Positions 19,922 to 27,660 of a DNA stretch of 55,358 nucleotides are shown one piece after another. The position numbers and the translations under genes are program-made. The notes beneath the pieces were generated by a model. That model was not told the DNA's origin, ran no database searches, and saw only the letters and a list, made by a program, of their open reading frames with translations. Numbering within the stretch: position 1 is the stretch's first letter; every line of letters starts with the position of its first letter. The DNA comes from Isosphaeraceae bacterium (lineage in GTDB: Bacteria > Planctomycetota > Planctomycetia > Isosphaerales > Isosphaeraceae), in the NCBI GenBank assembly GCA_025356475.1, contig JANXSX010000106.1, forward strand, positions 1-55,358. Reading direction: 5' to 3'.

Positions 19922-21205
19922 TCATTCGCCAGCGGGTGGCTTAGCCGGGACCTCTCCCTTTCGGGCAATCTTGGGGCTGCCGATACCCTTGAGTGTCTCG
20001 GAGTTACTTTTCGCAGACTTAGGGGGTGTGGAGGCCCAGAGCTTGCCGTTCTTTTCCTCGACAAGCATCCCGCTACGGATGCGCTGGAGGCCGCTAACGA
20101 CGATGCGATCTTGAGGCGTGATCGTGGGGTTCACATCATCGACTGCGATATATTGATCTTTCTTGAGTCCGAGCATAATCTTCTTTTCAACAATAGTGTT
20201 GGCACTGTTGATCACGTAGACGAACTTTTTGTCCTGGCTGGTGCCGACAGCAGCCTCGGGCACCATGAGCGCCTGACGGGGGGTTCCGACCGGGAGCTTC
20301 ACACGGGTGAACATTCCGGGTGAGAAGACTCTTGGCTTGGGATTTTCAATCACAGCGCGGAGTCGAAGTGTGCCAGTACCTGGATCGATCTTGTTGTCGC
20401 TGAAGTTGACCGTAGCCGTGTGAGGAAACTCCGGGGCATCAACCGATCCCTCATCCGAAAGACCGATCATGACTTGAAGATCGGCCTCCGTTCGAGATTT
20501 GATCTTTCCTTCACGGACCAAACGACGGAGACGCAAAAGAGTCCGTTCATCGACATCGAAGCTGATATGGATCGGATCGAGTGAGACGATACTGATGAGC
20601 GAAGTTTCATCAGCTCTGACAAGATTGCCAGGATCGACCAGTCGTCTGCTAAGTCGACCGCCGATCGGGGAGATGACCTTTGTGAAACCGAGGTTCAATT
20701 TCGCTAACTCGAAGGTTGCCTGCGCAACTCCGACCGAGGCGTCACCCTCAATATGATCACCGGCGATCTTATCGTACTCTTCACGGCTCAAGGCTCCTCG
20801 GGCGTACAAGGCTCCGGCCCGCTTGAAATCTGCTTCGAGACGTTTAGCATGAGCGACGCTCTGGGCAAGGGTAGACTCGGCCCGGTTCGCTTCCGATTTG
20901 TACGAGCGATCGTCGATCTCGAAGAGGAGGTCGCCCTCAGCGACTTCATCTCCATCTTTGAAGTGAACTTTTTCCAGATAGCCGGATACCCTTGCCCGTA
21001 CATCGATCGACGACACAGCTTCGGTTCGTCCTGGGAACTCCTCAAAGTCGGCAACTTCCTTATAGACGGGCAATGAGAAGACGACCGCAACCGACGGATT
21101 GACCGCAGCCTTGGACGCGGGGTTCGAACTGCCCAGCTCACCGCAGCCGGCGGCGGCAAGGCCTAGCGACCAGAGGATAGCAAGTGATAGTTGGCGTCGC
21201 GACAT
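19922..21205 (-). CDS. RND membrane fusion protein (lipoprotein)
   Basis: A 427-residue [11 protein letters not shown] adaptor of the HlyD/AcrA group. A lipoprotein signal ends in LAAAGC (Cys21), so the protein is probably anchored by lipid. The order is a beta-barrel/lipoyl half (SIDVRARVSGYLEKVHFKDG), an alpha-hairpin (about 90-160), the matching lipoyl half (VISPIGGRLSRRLVDPGN), and a C-terminal membrane-proximal domain (VVSGLQRIRSGMLV). It joins the permeases downstream to an outer-membrane channel that is not encoded in the window. It begins 48 bases after the TetR gene, consistent with one transcript. Confidence 0.92.
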   Translation of the reverse strand: MSRRQLSLAILWSLGLAAAGCGELGSSNPASKAAVNPSVAVVFSLPVYKEVADFEEFPGRTEAVSSIDVRARVSGYLEKVHFKDGDEVAEGDLLFEIDDRSYKSEANRAESTLAQSVAHAKRLEADFKRAGALYARGALSREEYDKIAGDHIEGDASVGVAQATFELAKLNLGFTKVISPIGGRLSRRLVDPGNLVRADETSLISIVSLDPIHISFDVDERTLLRLRRLVREGKIKSRTEADLQVMIGLSDEGSVDAPEFPHTATVNFSDNKIDPGTGTLRLRAVIENPKPRVFSPGMFTRVKLPVGTPRQALMVPEAAVGTSQDKKFVYVINSANTIVEKKIMLGLKKDQYIAVDDVNPTITPQDRIVVSGLQRIRSGMLVEEKNGKLWASTPPKSAKSNSETLKGIGSPKIARKGEVPAKPPAGE

Positions 21206-21253
21206 CTCGTTGATCTTTCCGATGGCGGATTCAGGGTTCGACCGTATGGAGAC

Positions 21254-21982
21254 TTACGCGGATTCTTGGATCTGCGTCGCCTGGATTTGAGCCTCTCGTT
21301 CGTCTGGTGTCAGGATTCCGTGAAGCACAATCTCGACGATATCACGAGCCTGTAAGGCCGCAGATCGACTCGGTCCCGTAAAGTAGTTTGTGAACATAAT
21401 GCCATAAACTGAGTTAAACATGACATTTGTGATTCGCTCAACCGGCATGTCGCGTACTCGACCTTCGGCTATCAGTTGCTTGAACATGGCGTGCCATGGG
21501 ACAATATTTCGTTCCCGATGCTCGAAATAGGTCGGGGTCGTGCGGTCTCGAAACAGGGCTCGCTCTTGAACCAGAAGCTCGACGAACTCAGGGTGAGTCC
21601 CGAAGAATTCCAGATAGGTCGAGATCGCCAATTCGAGCCGTTGAAACGGGTCATTGACGTTCTTAAGGGCCTCATCGACCTGGAGTCGCATTCGCCTCAT
21701 GACCCGGTCGACGGCCGCGAGGAAGAGTTCTCGCTTACTCGGGTAATACCGATAAAGCGTCCCTTTCCCGACCCCAATCCGCTCGGCGAGATCTTGGGTC
21801 ACCGCGTCGGAATAACCCTGCTCAGCGAAGAGTAGCGTTGCCGCGTCAAGAATCTCTTCGCACCGAGATGCAACGAGATCTTCACTCTTTGAGTTAGGCT
21901 TTTTGAGAATGGGGAGGCTCAAGGTGCCGCGTCTCACTAAACGCCATTGATCAGGACCCTGTAAGCAAAGGGTTTGCCACAT
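21254..21982 (-). CDS. TetR/AcrR-family repressor
   Basis: A 242-residue regulator. The helix-turn-helix lies in about residues 45-90 (LFAEQGYSDAVTQDL, then GVGKGTLYRYYPSKRELF), followed by an all-helical ligand-binding domain. The first 30 or so residues look unlike a TetR N-terminus, so the true start may be a downstream GTG near 21937; no ribosome site settles this. It is the first gene of the efflux operon and probably represses itself and the pump, through the palindrome at 22032-22047. Confidence 0.88.
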   Translation of the reverse strand: MWQTLCLQGPDQWRLVRRGTLSLPILKKPNSKSEDLVASRCEEILDAATLLFAEQGYSDAVTQDLAERIGVGKGTLYRYYPSKRELFLAAVDRVMRRMRLQVDEALKNVNDPFQRLELAISTYLEFFGTHPEFVELLVQERALFRDRTTPTYFEHRERNIVPWHAMFKQLIAEGRVRDMPVERITNVMFNSVYGIMFTNYFTGPSRSAALQARDIVEIVLHGILTPDEREAQIQATQIQESA

Positions 21983-22031
21983 GGATCGCTGGGATGTTCC
22001 GCACGACTATCGAGCGGGGGACACTGAAGCT

Positions 22032-22047
22032 GACTGACTGGTCAGTC
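22032..22047. promoter_or_regulatory. Palindromic operator-like site for the TetR regulator
   Basis: GACTGAC (22032-22038) and GTCAGTC (22041-22047) are perfect inverted arms around TG. The size and symmetry fit TetR-family operators, and similar GACTGAC-type palindromes are often seen upstream of TetR-controlled efflux operons. It lies 50 bases before the regulator's ATG. The rest of the gap (21983-22417) shows no gene and no other clear element. Confidence 0.65.
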
Positions 22048-22417
22048 GCATTAAACATGTTAAGCAATTTTTCAGCGGTGTCAATCCTGTAGAATTCCCA
22101 AGATCGTGATGATCTCAGCGCAAGACTCGGTTGAAAGGCTAAGTTTGTTCGCCACCGCTAGCAGGGAGGTCCGATGTTGAAAATCGTGATGAACGTCGGG
22201 GGCGAGCTGTCAGGCGATCCAACCTGTTCATCCACCAGGAGAAAAACATTATCCGGTATTGTCGCAAGTCGGGGCGAATCGGGGTCACGGATCGTTCTTA
22301 AGATCGCGGGATAGGAGTGTGGTATTGAGACGGGGGCACGAGTAATCTGTCGACAAAGAGTGAGTGATCCGCGACGCCCCGACGTCGTTCCATGTCTTTC
22401 ATCAGGATTCTTGAATC

Positions 22418-23650
22418 ATGAATCAACGTCCCTTTTCCGCGTGTTTGCTCGGCCTGGCGATTTTTGCCCTGGCGTCAAACAATAGTGAAGCGGTCGACTC
22501 AGCCAGCCCGATCTCCTGGAAAAAGACTGTGATTGAAGGCCAGTTCCGATCCGAAGGGGTCGCGGTTGCCGATGTGAACAAGGATGGAACGCTCGACGTA
22601 ATGATTGGCGACTTCTGGTACGAGAGCCCTTCCTGGAAGAAGCACGAGATCCGTAAACCGGGCAATTTTGGAGATGGTCTCCGGAGTTATAGCGAGTGCA
22701 TGACTTGCTGGACTGCGGATATTAATGGCGACGGTTGGCCCGACCAGATCGTCATCGGGTTTCCCGGTGTGCCTGCCTACTGGTACGAAAATCCGAAGGG
22801 GAAGGAGGGCCATTGGACGCGCCACGAAGCGTGGCACAGCGCCTGCAATGAAACTCCACTCTTCACGGATCTGTTCGGGGATGGTCATCCTGTGCTTGTG
22901 ATGGGCTGGCAGCCAAAGGGGAAAGACAACGAAGGTCAAATGGCGTGGTTTACACCGGGTAGCGACCCAACCCAGTCCTGGGAAATGCACTCTGTGAGTG
23001 AGGCGGGCAGCTCCGAGAAGCCTGTTCCGGGGACTTTTCGTTTCTCGCACGGGCTGGGGGTCGGCGACCTGAATGGCGATGGTCGGAAGGATGTAATTTG
23101 CACTGGTGGATGGTGGGAACAGCCGACTGATGGTCGTAACCATAAAACCAACTGGGCGTTCCACCCTGCCGAACTCGGCGGAGCTGTTGCCGATATGGTT
23201 GTTTATGACGTCAATCACGACGGCAAGCCCGACGTAATCGCGAGTTCCGCCCACCAATACGGGATCTGGTGGTTTGAGCAGGGAGAGTCAAAAGAGGGTT
23301 CGCCAGTCTTCACGAAGCATGACCTCTTCCCCGAACTGGTCTCTGAGACACACGCCTTGATTGTCGCGGATATCAACGGCGACGGGGTCAAAGACTTCGT
23401 GACCGGTAAGCGGTTCTGGTCGCATGGGAAAAGCGAGGCGGGTTCCGACAAGCCTGCTCGAATCTATTGGTTCGAAGGAAGCCGGGGGGCGAATGGTCTG
23501 ACGAGCTTTACCCCCCACGAGATCGACGATCAGAGCGGGATCGGCACTCAGTTCGTCATCATAGACTTTAATGGTGACGGCCTGCTCGATATCGTCACCT
23601 CCAACAAGAAGGGCGTGTTCCTGCTCGAACAAGTGCGTCCCAAGAACTGA
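22418..23650 (+). CDS. Secreted FG-GAP/VCBS repeat protein
   Basis: A 410-residue exported protein. A signal peptide covers about residues 1-25 (ending NNSEA). At least six calcium-binding-like repeats of the form D-x-N-x-D-G-x-x-D-(V/I) can be read: VADVNKDGTLDV, TADINGDGWPDQ, VGDLNGDGRKDV, VYDVNHDGKPDV, VADINGDGVKDF and IIDFNGDGLLDI. These loops form a beta-propeller as in integrin alpha-chains. Such proteins are frequent in planctomycetes; the ligand is unknown. AGGA lies nine bases before the ATG. It is a single-gene unit, with a hairpin just after its stop. Confidence 0.88.
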   Translation: MNQRPFSACLLGLAIFALASNNSEAVDSASPISWKKTVIEGQFRSEGVAVADVNKDGTLDVMIGDFWYESPSWKKHEIRKPGNFGDGLRSYSECMTCWTADINGDGWPDQIVIGFPGVPAYWYENPKGKEGHWTRHEAWHSACNETPLFTDLFGDGHPVLVMGWQPKGKDNEGQMAWFTPGSDPTQSWEMHSVSEAGSSEKPVPGTFRFSHGLGVGDLNGDGRKDVICTGGWWEQPTDGRNHKTNWAFHPAELGGAVADMVVYDVNHDGKPDVIASSAHQYGIWWFEQGESKEGSPVFTKHDLFPELVSETHALIVADINGDGVKDFVTGKRFWSHGKSEAGSDKPARIYWFEGSRGANGLTSFTPHEIDDQSGIGTQFVIIDFNGDGLLDIVTSNKKGVFLLEQVRPKN

Positions 23651-23662
23651 TCAGCCTTCTCT

Positions 23663-23688
23663 CCGGCTGGGACTCAACGCCCAGCCGG
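23663..23688 (+). terminator. Hairpin after the FG-GAP gene
   Basis: CCGGCTGGG (23663-23671) and CCCAGCCGG (23680-23688) are perfect 9-base arms with an 8-base loop, beginning 12 bases after the stop. No clean T-run follows, so this may be a Rho-assisted or processing hairpin rather than a textbook terminator. Confidence 0.5.
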
Positions 23689-23952
23689 TACAAACAGATT
23701 AAGAAACAAAGATATCAGCAATCGATTTATAGAAACGCGATTCTAACATACTCGATGCCGAACTCTGACGAGTTGTCAGCCGATTTCTTTTGAGACGATT
23801 CGCCGTTAGTTTGTTTGAGGCTCACTACTGAGCAAGCCGCTTCCTCTATTGGTAGTCGCTCGCACGGAAGCGTAAGTCTTTCACCTGGCAAAAGCGCTCA
23901 GATCTTCCCTGCTCGGCGGGATGTGGCTTACGCGAAAACCATTCGATCAACA

Positions 23953-23968
23953 TGGCACGAAAACTGCT
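23953..23968 (+). promoter_or_regulatory. Sigma-54 (-24/-12) promoter
   Basis: TGGCACGAAAACTGCT matches the sigma-54 consensus TGGCACGN4TTGCW at 11 of 12 fixed positions, with the required ten bases between GG and GC. The identical 16-mer occurs at 31366-31381. The nearest downstream gene is the DUF1328 protein at 24200, leaving a leader of about 220 bases. The remainder of the 23651-24199 gap shows no convincing gene. Confidence 0.7.
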
Positions 23969-24199
23969 CGTCTTGCTCTTCCAATTCGGTTGGATTCAGA
24001 CGCTTCATTCGGCCCGAACCGAAGCTAATCGGGTTACTTGGGCGAAGAGAATGTGCCGTCAGGACTTCCAGGAAACGGTCAAGCTGCTCATCACTGGGCT
24101 CTGATCACCATTTCTGCACGTTTATGTTCTGATGGGATTGAGAACCAACCGACTTGATCAAGAAAACAAGACGTTGGAACTTCAAGGGGAGCATCTATC

Positions 24200-24373
24200 A
24201 TGATTCGCTGGGCTATCACATTCGCGATTCTGGCCTTGGTTGCCGGGGTTCTTGGTTTCGGAGGACTGGCGGGAGACTTTGCTTATATTGCGCAGATCCT
24301 ATTGTTCGTGTTCTTGGCCTTGATTGTAATTTCGGTCATCGCAGGTCGGCGCGTTCTCGACTCGACCGTATAG
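24200..24373 (+). CDS. Small DUF1328/UPF0391 membrane protein
   Basis: A 57-residue protein made of two hydrophobic segments: [20 protein letters not shown], then [20 protein letters not shown], ending RRVLDSTV. Length and pattern match the DUF1328 (UPF0391) family of small membrane proteins, which are often stress-induced. ATG 24200 has GGGGAG about eight bases upstream. A sigma-54 promoter lies at 23953-23968. The gene opens the stress island. Confidence 0.85.
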   Translation: MIRWAITFAILALVAGVLGFGGLAGDFAYIAQILLFVFLALIVISVIAGRRVLDSTV

Positions 24374-24375
24374 GG

Positions 24376-24412
24376 CGGGCTGTGACGAAGGAAGAGTCTT
24401 CCGCCAGCCCCA
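24376..24412 (+). terminator. Possible terminator after DUF1328 gene
   Basis: Just after the stop, GGGCTG and CAGCCC form outer arms and GGAAGA/TCTTCC an inner stem, followed by ATTTTC. The pairing is imperfect, but the position suits a terminator. Confidence 0.35.
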
Positions 24413-24618
24413 TTTTCAGATCGGGCTTGACGGAGAGGCTCTTCTCTTCTGCTTTCGCGCACTGCGCTTTTCAAATCGATTACGGGTGAGTCATTTAACG
24501 AACCCAGACCTTGCCTTCTCCTGCCCGCAGACCACAATGACGACGAACCTACTCGTCCGTTGTAGTGCTGCGGGCTATTTACGTCTTCTAACTACCGAGT
24601 TTCGTTGAGGATCAGGTC

Positions 24619-26469
24619 ATGGCTACGCGTCACAGGACAGTTGTGAAGTCGGGGCCGACAGACCTGCCCTTATTGATATTTGGCGTGATCGCATTTATGT
24701 ATTTCACGGCGGAGGTCACGAAGCCTCTGGCCCTCTCCGTACTCCTCAGCTTCGCTTTGACTCCGGCTTCTCGCTGGTTCGAGCGACTCGGCTTACCCCG
24801 GGTCAGCGCTGTGGTTCTGACGGTGGTCTTAGTCCTTGGCGCTTTAGGGACGGTTGGCTTCGTCGTAGGGGAGCAACTGACTACGCTGTCCGAACACCTC
24901 CCCGAATATCAAGAAACCATCACGACCAAACTCAATACGATCAGAAAACCAGACGGGCAGGGGGGTGGAGGTGGTCTCCGCAAGCTTATCAGCCAGTTGG
25001 CAACCGGTGTGGAGAGTCCCAGTTCCACTCCACCTGATCAAGCCGCCCCGGCTCAAAATGTTGTGTTAGTGCAAAGTCCTGTGTTTCCCGACCGAGTTCG
25101 GGGGGCGATTGGTCCAACTTTGGAGGTCCTCGGTGTTGGTAGTTTTGTTTTCATCTTGGTCTTATTCATGCTTATGGGTCGCGAAAGATTTCGAGATCGA
25201 ATTGTCGGTCTGTTTGGTAATCGCCACATCGGGTTGACGACTCGGACCCTAGAGGAAATCGGCTTACGGATCAGTCGATACCTAGGAACGCTCGCGATGG
25301 TAAACTCCGGTGCAGGGCTGGTTGTCGGTTTGGGACTTTGGCTGGTTGGGATTCCCTATGCCCTGCTCTGGGGATCATTGGTGGCGATGCTACGGTTTAT
25401 CCCTTACCTCGGCCCGACAGTCGCCTTTCTCCTTCCCATGATTTTTTCGATCGCGCACTTCCCCGGTTGGACTCAACCCGTTGAGGTTTTTGCCTTATTC
25501 GCTGTGGTTGAGGCGGTTCTCGCTGGCTACCTGGAACCAGTTATTTACGGAAAAACGACAGGCCTTTCTTCTCTGGGTCTGTTAATTGCCGCGATGTTCT
25601 GGACCTGGATGTGGGGTACTTTGGGTCTTCTTCTTTCGACTCCGATGACGGTTTGTCTTGCAGTTCTGGGCAAGTACGTCTCAAGCCTTCGGTTCTTCGC
25701 CATCCTCTTGGATGAGCAATCGGAATTGACTCCCGACGTCCGTCTCTACCAGCGTCTCGTCGCATTTGATCGAGAAGGTGCGATGGAGGTAGTTGCGGGA
25801 GTCATCAAAAATCGGCCCCGCGTCGAGGTCTTCGATCAAGTCTTGGTGCCGACGCTTTCTCGCGTTGAACGCGATGCAGCCAGGGGAGAGTTGGATGAAG
25901 GGGGCCAGGAGTTTGTCTGGCAAGTTTTTGGCGAGGTCCTTGATTGGTTGGAGGATGTGGAGGAATTTGACCTCGCCTCTGTGACCCCCACGAATGAAGG
26001 GGATGCTAAGAAACCCGATCGAGCCCCTCACTCGCAAGATGGTCCGGTCATTGGGATCGCAGTCCAGGATACGTCCGACCTGCTCGTTTTGAGGATGCTC
26101 GGTCAACTCCTGACAAGGTCACAGATTACTTTGAAAATCCTCCCAATTGCCGAGACACCGCTCCAACTGGCCGAGTTGGTTGCCGACATTTCCCCGCGGC
26201 TCGCGTTCCTTTCACACCTGCCCCCTCAGGGATTGACACCGACTCGTTACATCTTGCGAAGGCTTCATTCCCAGTTTGCATCCATGCCGATTATCGTGGG
26301 GCGATGGGGGGAAACCAGCGCTGCGAAGTCTGACGCCGATCGACTAACCGCAATGGGAGCCACTCACGCGGTCTTCACGCTCGCTGATGCGCGAGACCGC
26401 ATTCTTGGCAATAGTCCTGTGGTAGCAAACAAGGGAGTAGAATCGACAGTAGCTCCCCTCCCCGCTTAA
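24619..26469 (+). CDS. AI-2E/PerM-type permease with extra C-terminal domain
   Basis: A 616-residue protein. Residues about 10-365 form the AI-2E transporter (PerM/TqsA) membrane domain: paired N-terminal membrane segments, a soluble coiled stretch, then segments with GIPYALLWGSLVAMLRFIPYLGP and VIYGKTTGLSSLGLLIAAMFW, both typical of the family. The usual protein ends near 350-370. Here about 250 more residues follow in the cytoplasm: a helical region (370-455), a charged linker and an alpha/beta domain (VIGIAVQDTSDLLVLRMLG to the end) reminiscent of a B12-binding or receiver-like fold. The added domain suggests regulated transport; the substrate is unknown. Confidence 0.82.
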   Translation: MATRHRTVVKSGPTDLPLLIFGVIAFMYFTAEVTKPLALSVLLSFALTPASRWFERLGLPRVSAVVLTVVLVLGALGTVGFVVGEQLTTLSEHLPEYQETITTKLNTIRKPDGQGGGGGLRKLISQLATGVESPSSTPPDQAAPAQNVVLVQSPVFPDRVRGAIGPTLEVLGVGSFVFILVLFMLMGRERFRDRIVGLFGNRHIGLTTRTLEEIGLRISRYLGTLAMVNSGAGLVVGLGLWLVGIPYALLWGSLVAMLRFIPYLGPTVAFLLPMIFSIAHFPGWTQPVEVFALFAVVEAVLAGYLEPVIYGKTTGLSSLGLLIAAMFWTWMWGTLGLLLSTPMTVCLAVLGKYVSSLRFFAILLDEQSELTPDVRLYQRLVAFDREGAMEVVAGVIKNRPRVEVFDQVLVPTLSRVERDAARGELDEGGQEFVWQVFGEVLDWLEDVEEFDLASVTPTNEGDAKKPDRAPHSQDGPVIGIAVQDTSDLLVLRMLGQLLTRSQITLKILPIAETPLQLAELVADISPRLAFLSHLPPQGLTPTRYILRRLHSQFASMPIIVGRWGETSAAKSDADRLTAMGATHAVFTLADARDRILGNSPVVANKGVESTVAPLPA

Positions 26470-26526
26470 CCCCGCTTCGCCATTATCACACATGTACATT
26501 ATTTTAGACAATCGTAGGGAATCATC

Positions 26527-27049
26527 ATGGATTCGACACAGTTTGATCGCGCCTGGGTTGCTTCTGAACTTGCCAAGCTACTCAGTCTGGAGCAGTCTTC
26601 GGTGATTGCAGCCAAGGCAAGGGGGCGAATCACCTCCCCAGCCGGTGTTTGCCGTCCTCTATCATGAGATTGCGAGTGCCGACGAACGACACGTCGCTGT
26701 CATCGAGAAGATCGTGATACGATATGGTTCGGCCCCTTCTCGGCCTCGAAAAGAAGGAGTTAGCGTAGCACTCGGTCGCTTCAAGGACAAAGTTATTGAG
26801 ATGGGCACCAGCCCATCCGACTTACTGCGGCAAGATCTCTTAGCGAAGTCGGACGTGATCCATTGGCAAATAGCATGGGTCCGCGTCTTGAGATCAAACG
26901 GTGACGAACAGAGTGCTACTGAGCTTGCGAGCATCGTTAGCGAAGATCAAGCACACCACGTCGCTTTATTGGAGGGCTTTAGTCGAATGATTGAACTGGA
27001 GGGCCTCGCGAAGTCGGCGGACGCAAAGATGACTGCGGTTTCAAAATAA
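26527..27049 (+). pseudogene. Helical stress protein, frame broken at a G5 run
   Basis: ATG 26527, with AGGGA seven or so bases upstream, opens MDSTQFDRAWVASELAKLL. This frame reaches a stop at about 26662. A second frame, open from 26606 to 27049, continues as a sensible helical protein (FAVLYHEIASADERHVAVIEKI). Dropping one G from the run GGGGG at 26621-26625 joins them into one protein of about 173 residues, reading IAAKARGESPPQPVFAVLYHE. So this is either a one-base frameshift mutation or a sequencing error. The protein shows paired H/E residues (ASADERHVAVIEK; SEDQAHHVALLE) hinting at a ferritin-like bundle. The gene lies 57 bases after the permease and is probably co-transcribed. Confidence 0.6.
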
Positions 27050-27132
27050 AAAGAGTCAGTTAATCAGGTTGGTCACAAATCCATGTGATTTGCAAGTGTA
27101 ACCGGAAGCGCTACTTGAGAGTTGTAAATCGT

Positions 27133-27564
27133 TCAACTCGCTTCGTTGCCCAGAATCCCGAAGAGCATATCAAGGTCAACTGGTTTGATGAGGTAATGAT
27201 CTAGCTTCGCCGCCAGGACGGATGGTCCATCCTCTAACATGTCATTCGCTGAGATTGCGATCACTCTAACATTGTCTGTTCCAAGATCTTTCCGTATTAG
27301 TCGAGCGACTTCGTAACCGTTAAAGTCTGGCAGCTCAATGTCCAGGAGAACAGCGTGCGGGCGCATCGATCGCGCCTTCTCCAAGGCGGTGCGACCGTTG
27401 AATGCCGTTTCCGTGTCATAACCATGTATCGTTAAAATCACGGACATCGCCTCGGCGAGGTCCTCGTTATCATCGACGATCAGGACGCGATGTATCACGG
27501 GATTGCTAACCCAGAGAGGTGTGGCGAGGTCAAGAACCCTGGCCGAATGGTCATGTAATCTCAT
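27133..27564 (-). CDS. Single-domain response regulator
   Basis: A 143-residue receiver-only protein. The CheY-like fold runs from VLIVDDNED (acidic pair) through the phospho-acceptor in VLLDIELPDFNGYE to the lysine in HYLIKPVD. There is no output domain, so it probably works in a phosphorelay or binds a partner. The first 23 residues are not typical and a GTG start at VIHRVLIVDD is possible. It lies between the end of the hybrid kinase gene and the permease group and has its own sigma-54-like promoter at 27636-27651. Confidence 0.88.
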   Translation of the reverse strand: MRLHDHSARVLDLATPLWVSNPVIHRVLIVDDNEDLAEAMSVILTIHGYDTETAFNGRTALEKARSMRPHAVLLDIELPDFNGYEVARLIRKDLGTDNVRVIAISANDMLEDGPSVLAAKLDHYLIKPVDLDMLFGILGNEAS

Positions 27565-27635
27565 GATTGGTAAGACTTGCCTATCTTTGGATACAACTTT
27601 CTGGCGATCGGCTATTTATTAGAAATTACTTCTCA

Positions 27636-27651
27636 AGCAATCTCCATACCG
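27636..27651 (-). promoter_or_regulatory. Sigma-54-like promoter for the response regulator
   Basis: On the minus strand the site reads CGGTATGGAGATTGCT: GG, ten bases, GC, with a perfect TTGCT -12 box. It matches 9 of 12 fixed consensus positions. It lies about 72 bases before the regulator's ATG and just outside the 3' end of the kinase gene. Confidence 0.5.
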
Positions 27652-27660
27652 TAAATAGGA

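Noticed and set aside
23952-24104. 50-codon frame starting at the ATG within the sigma-54 site
   Set aside because: Its start codon overlaps the promoter box itself, so it would lie upstream of the predicted transcript start; no ribosome site.
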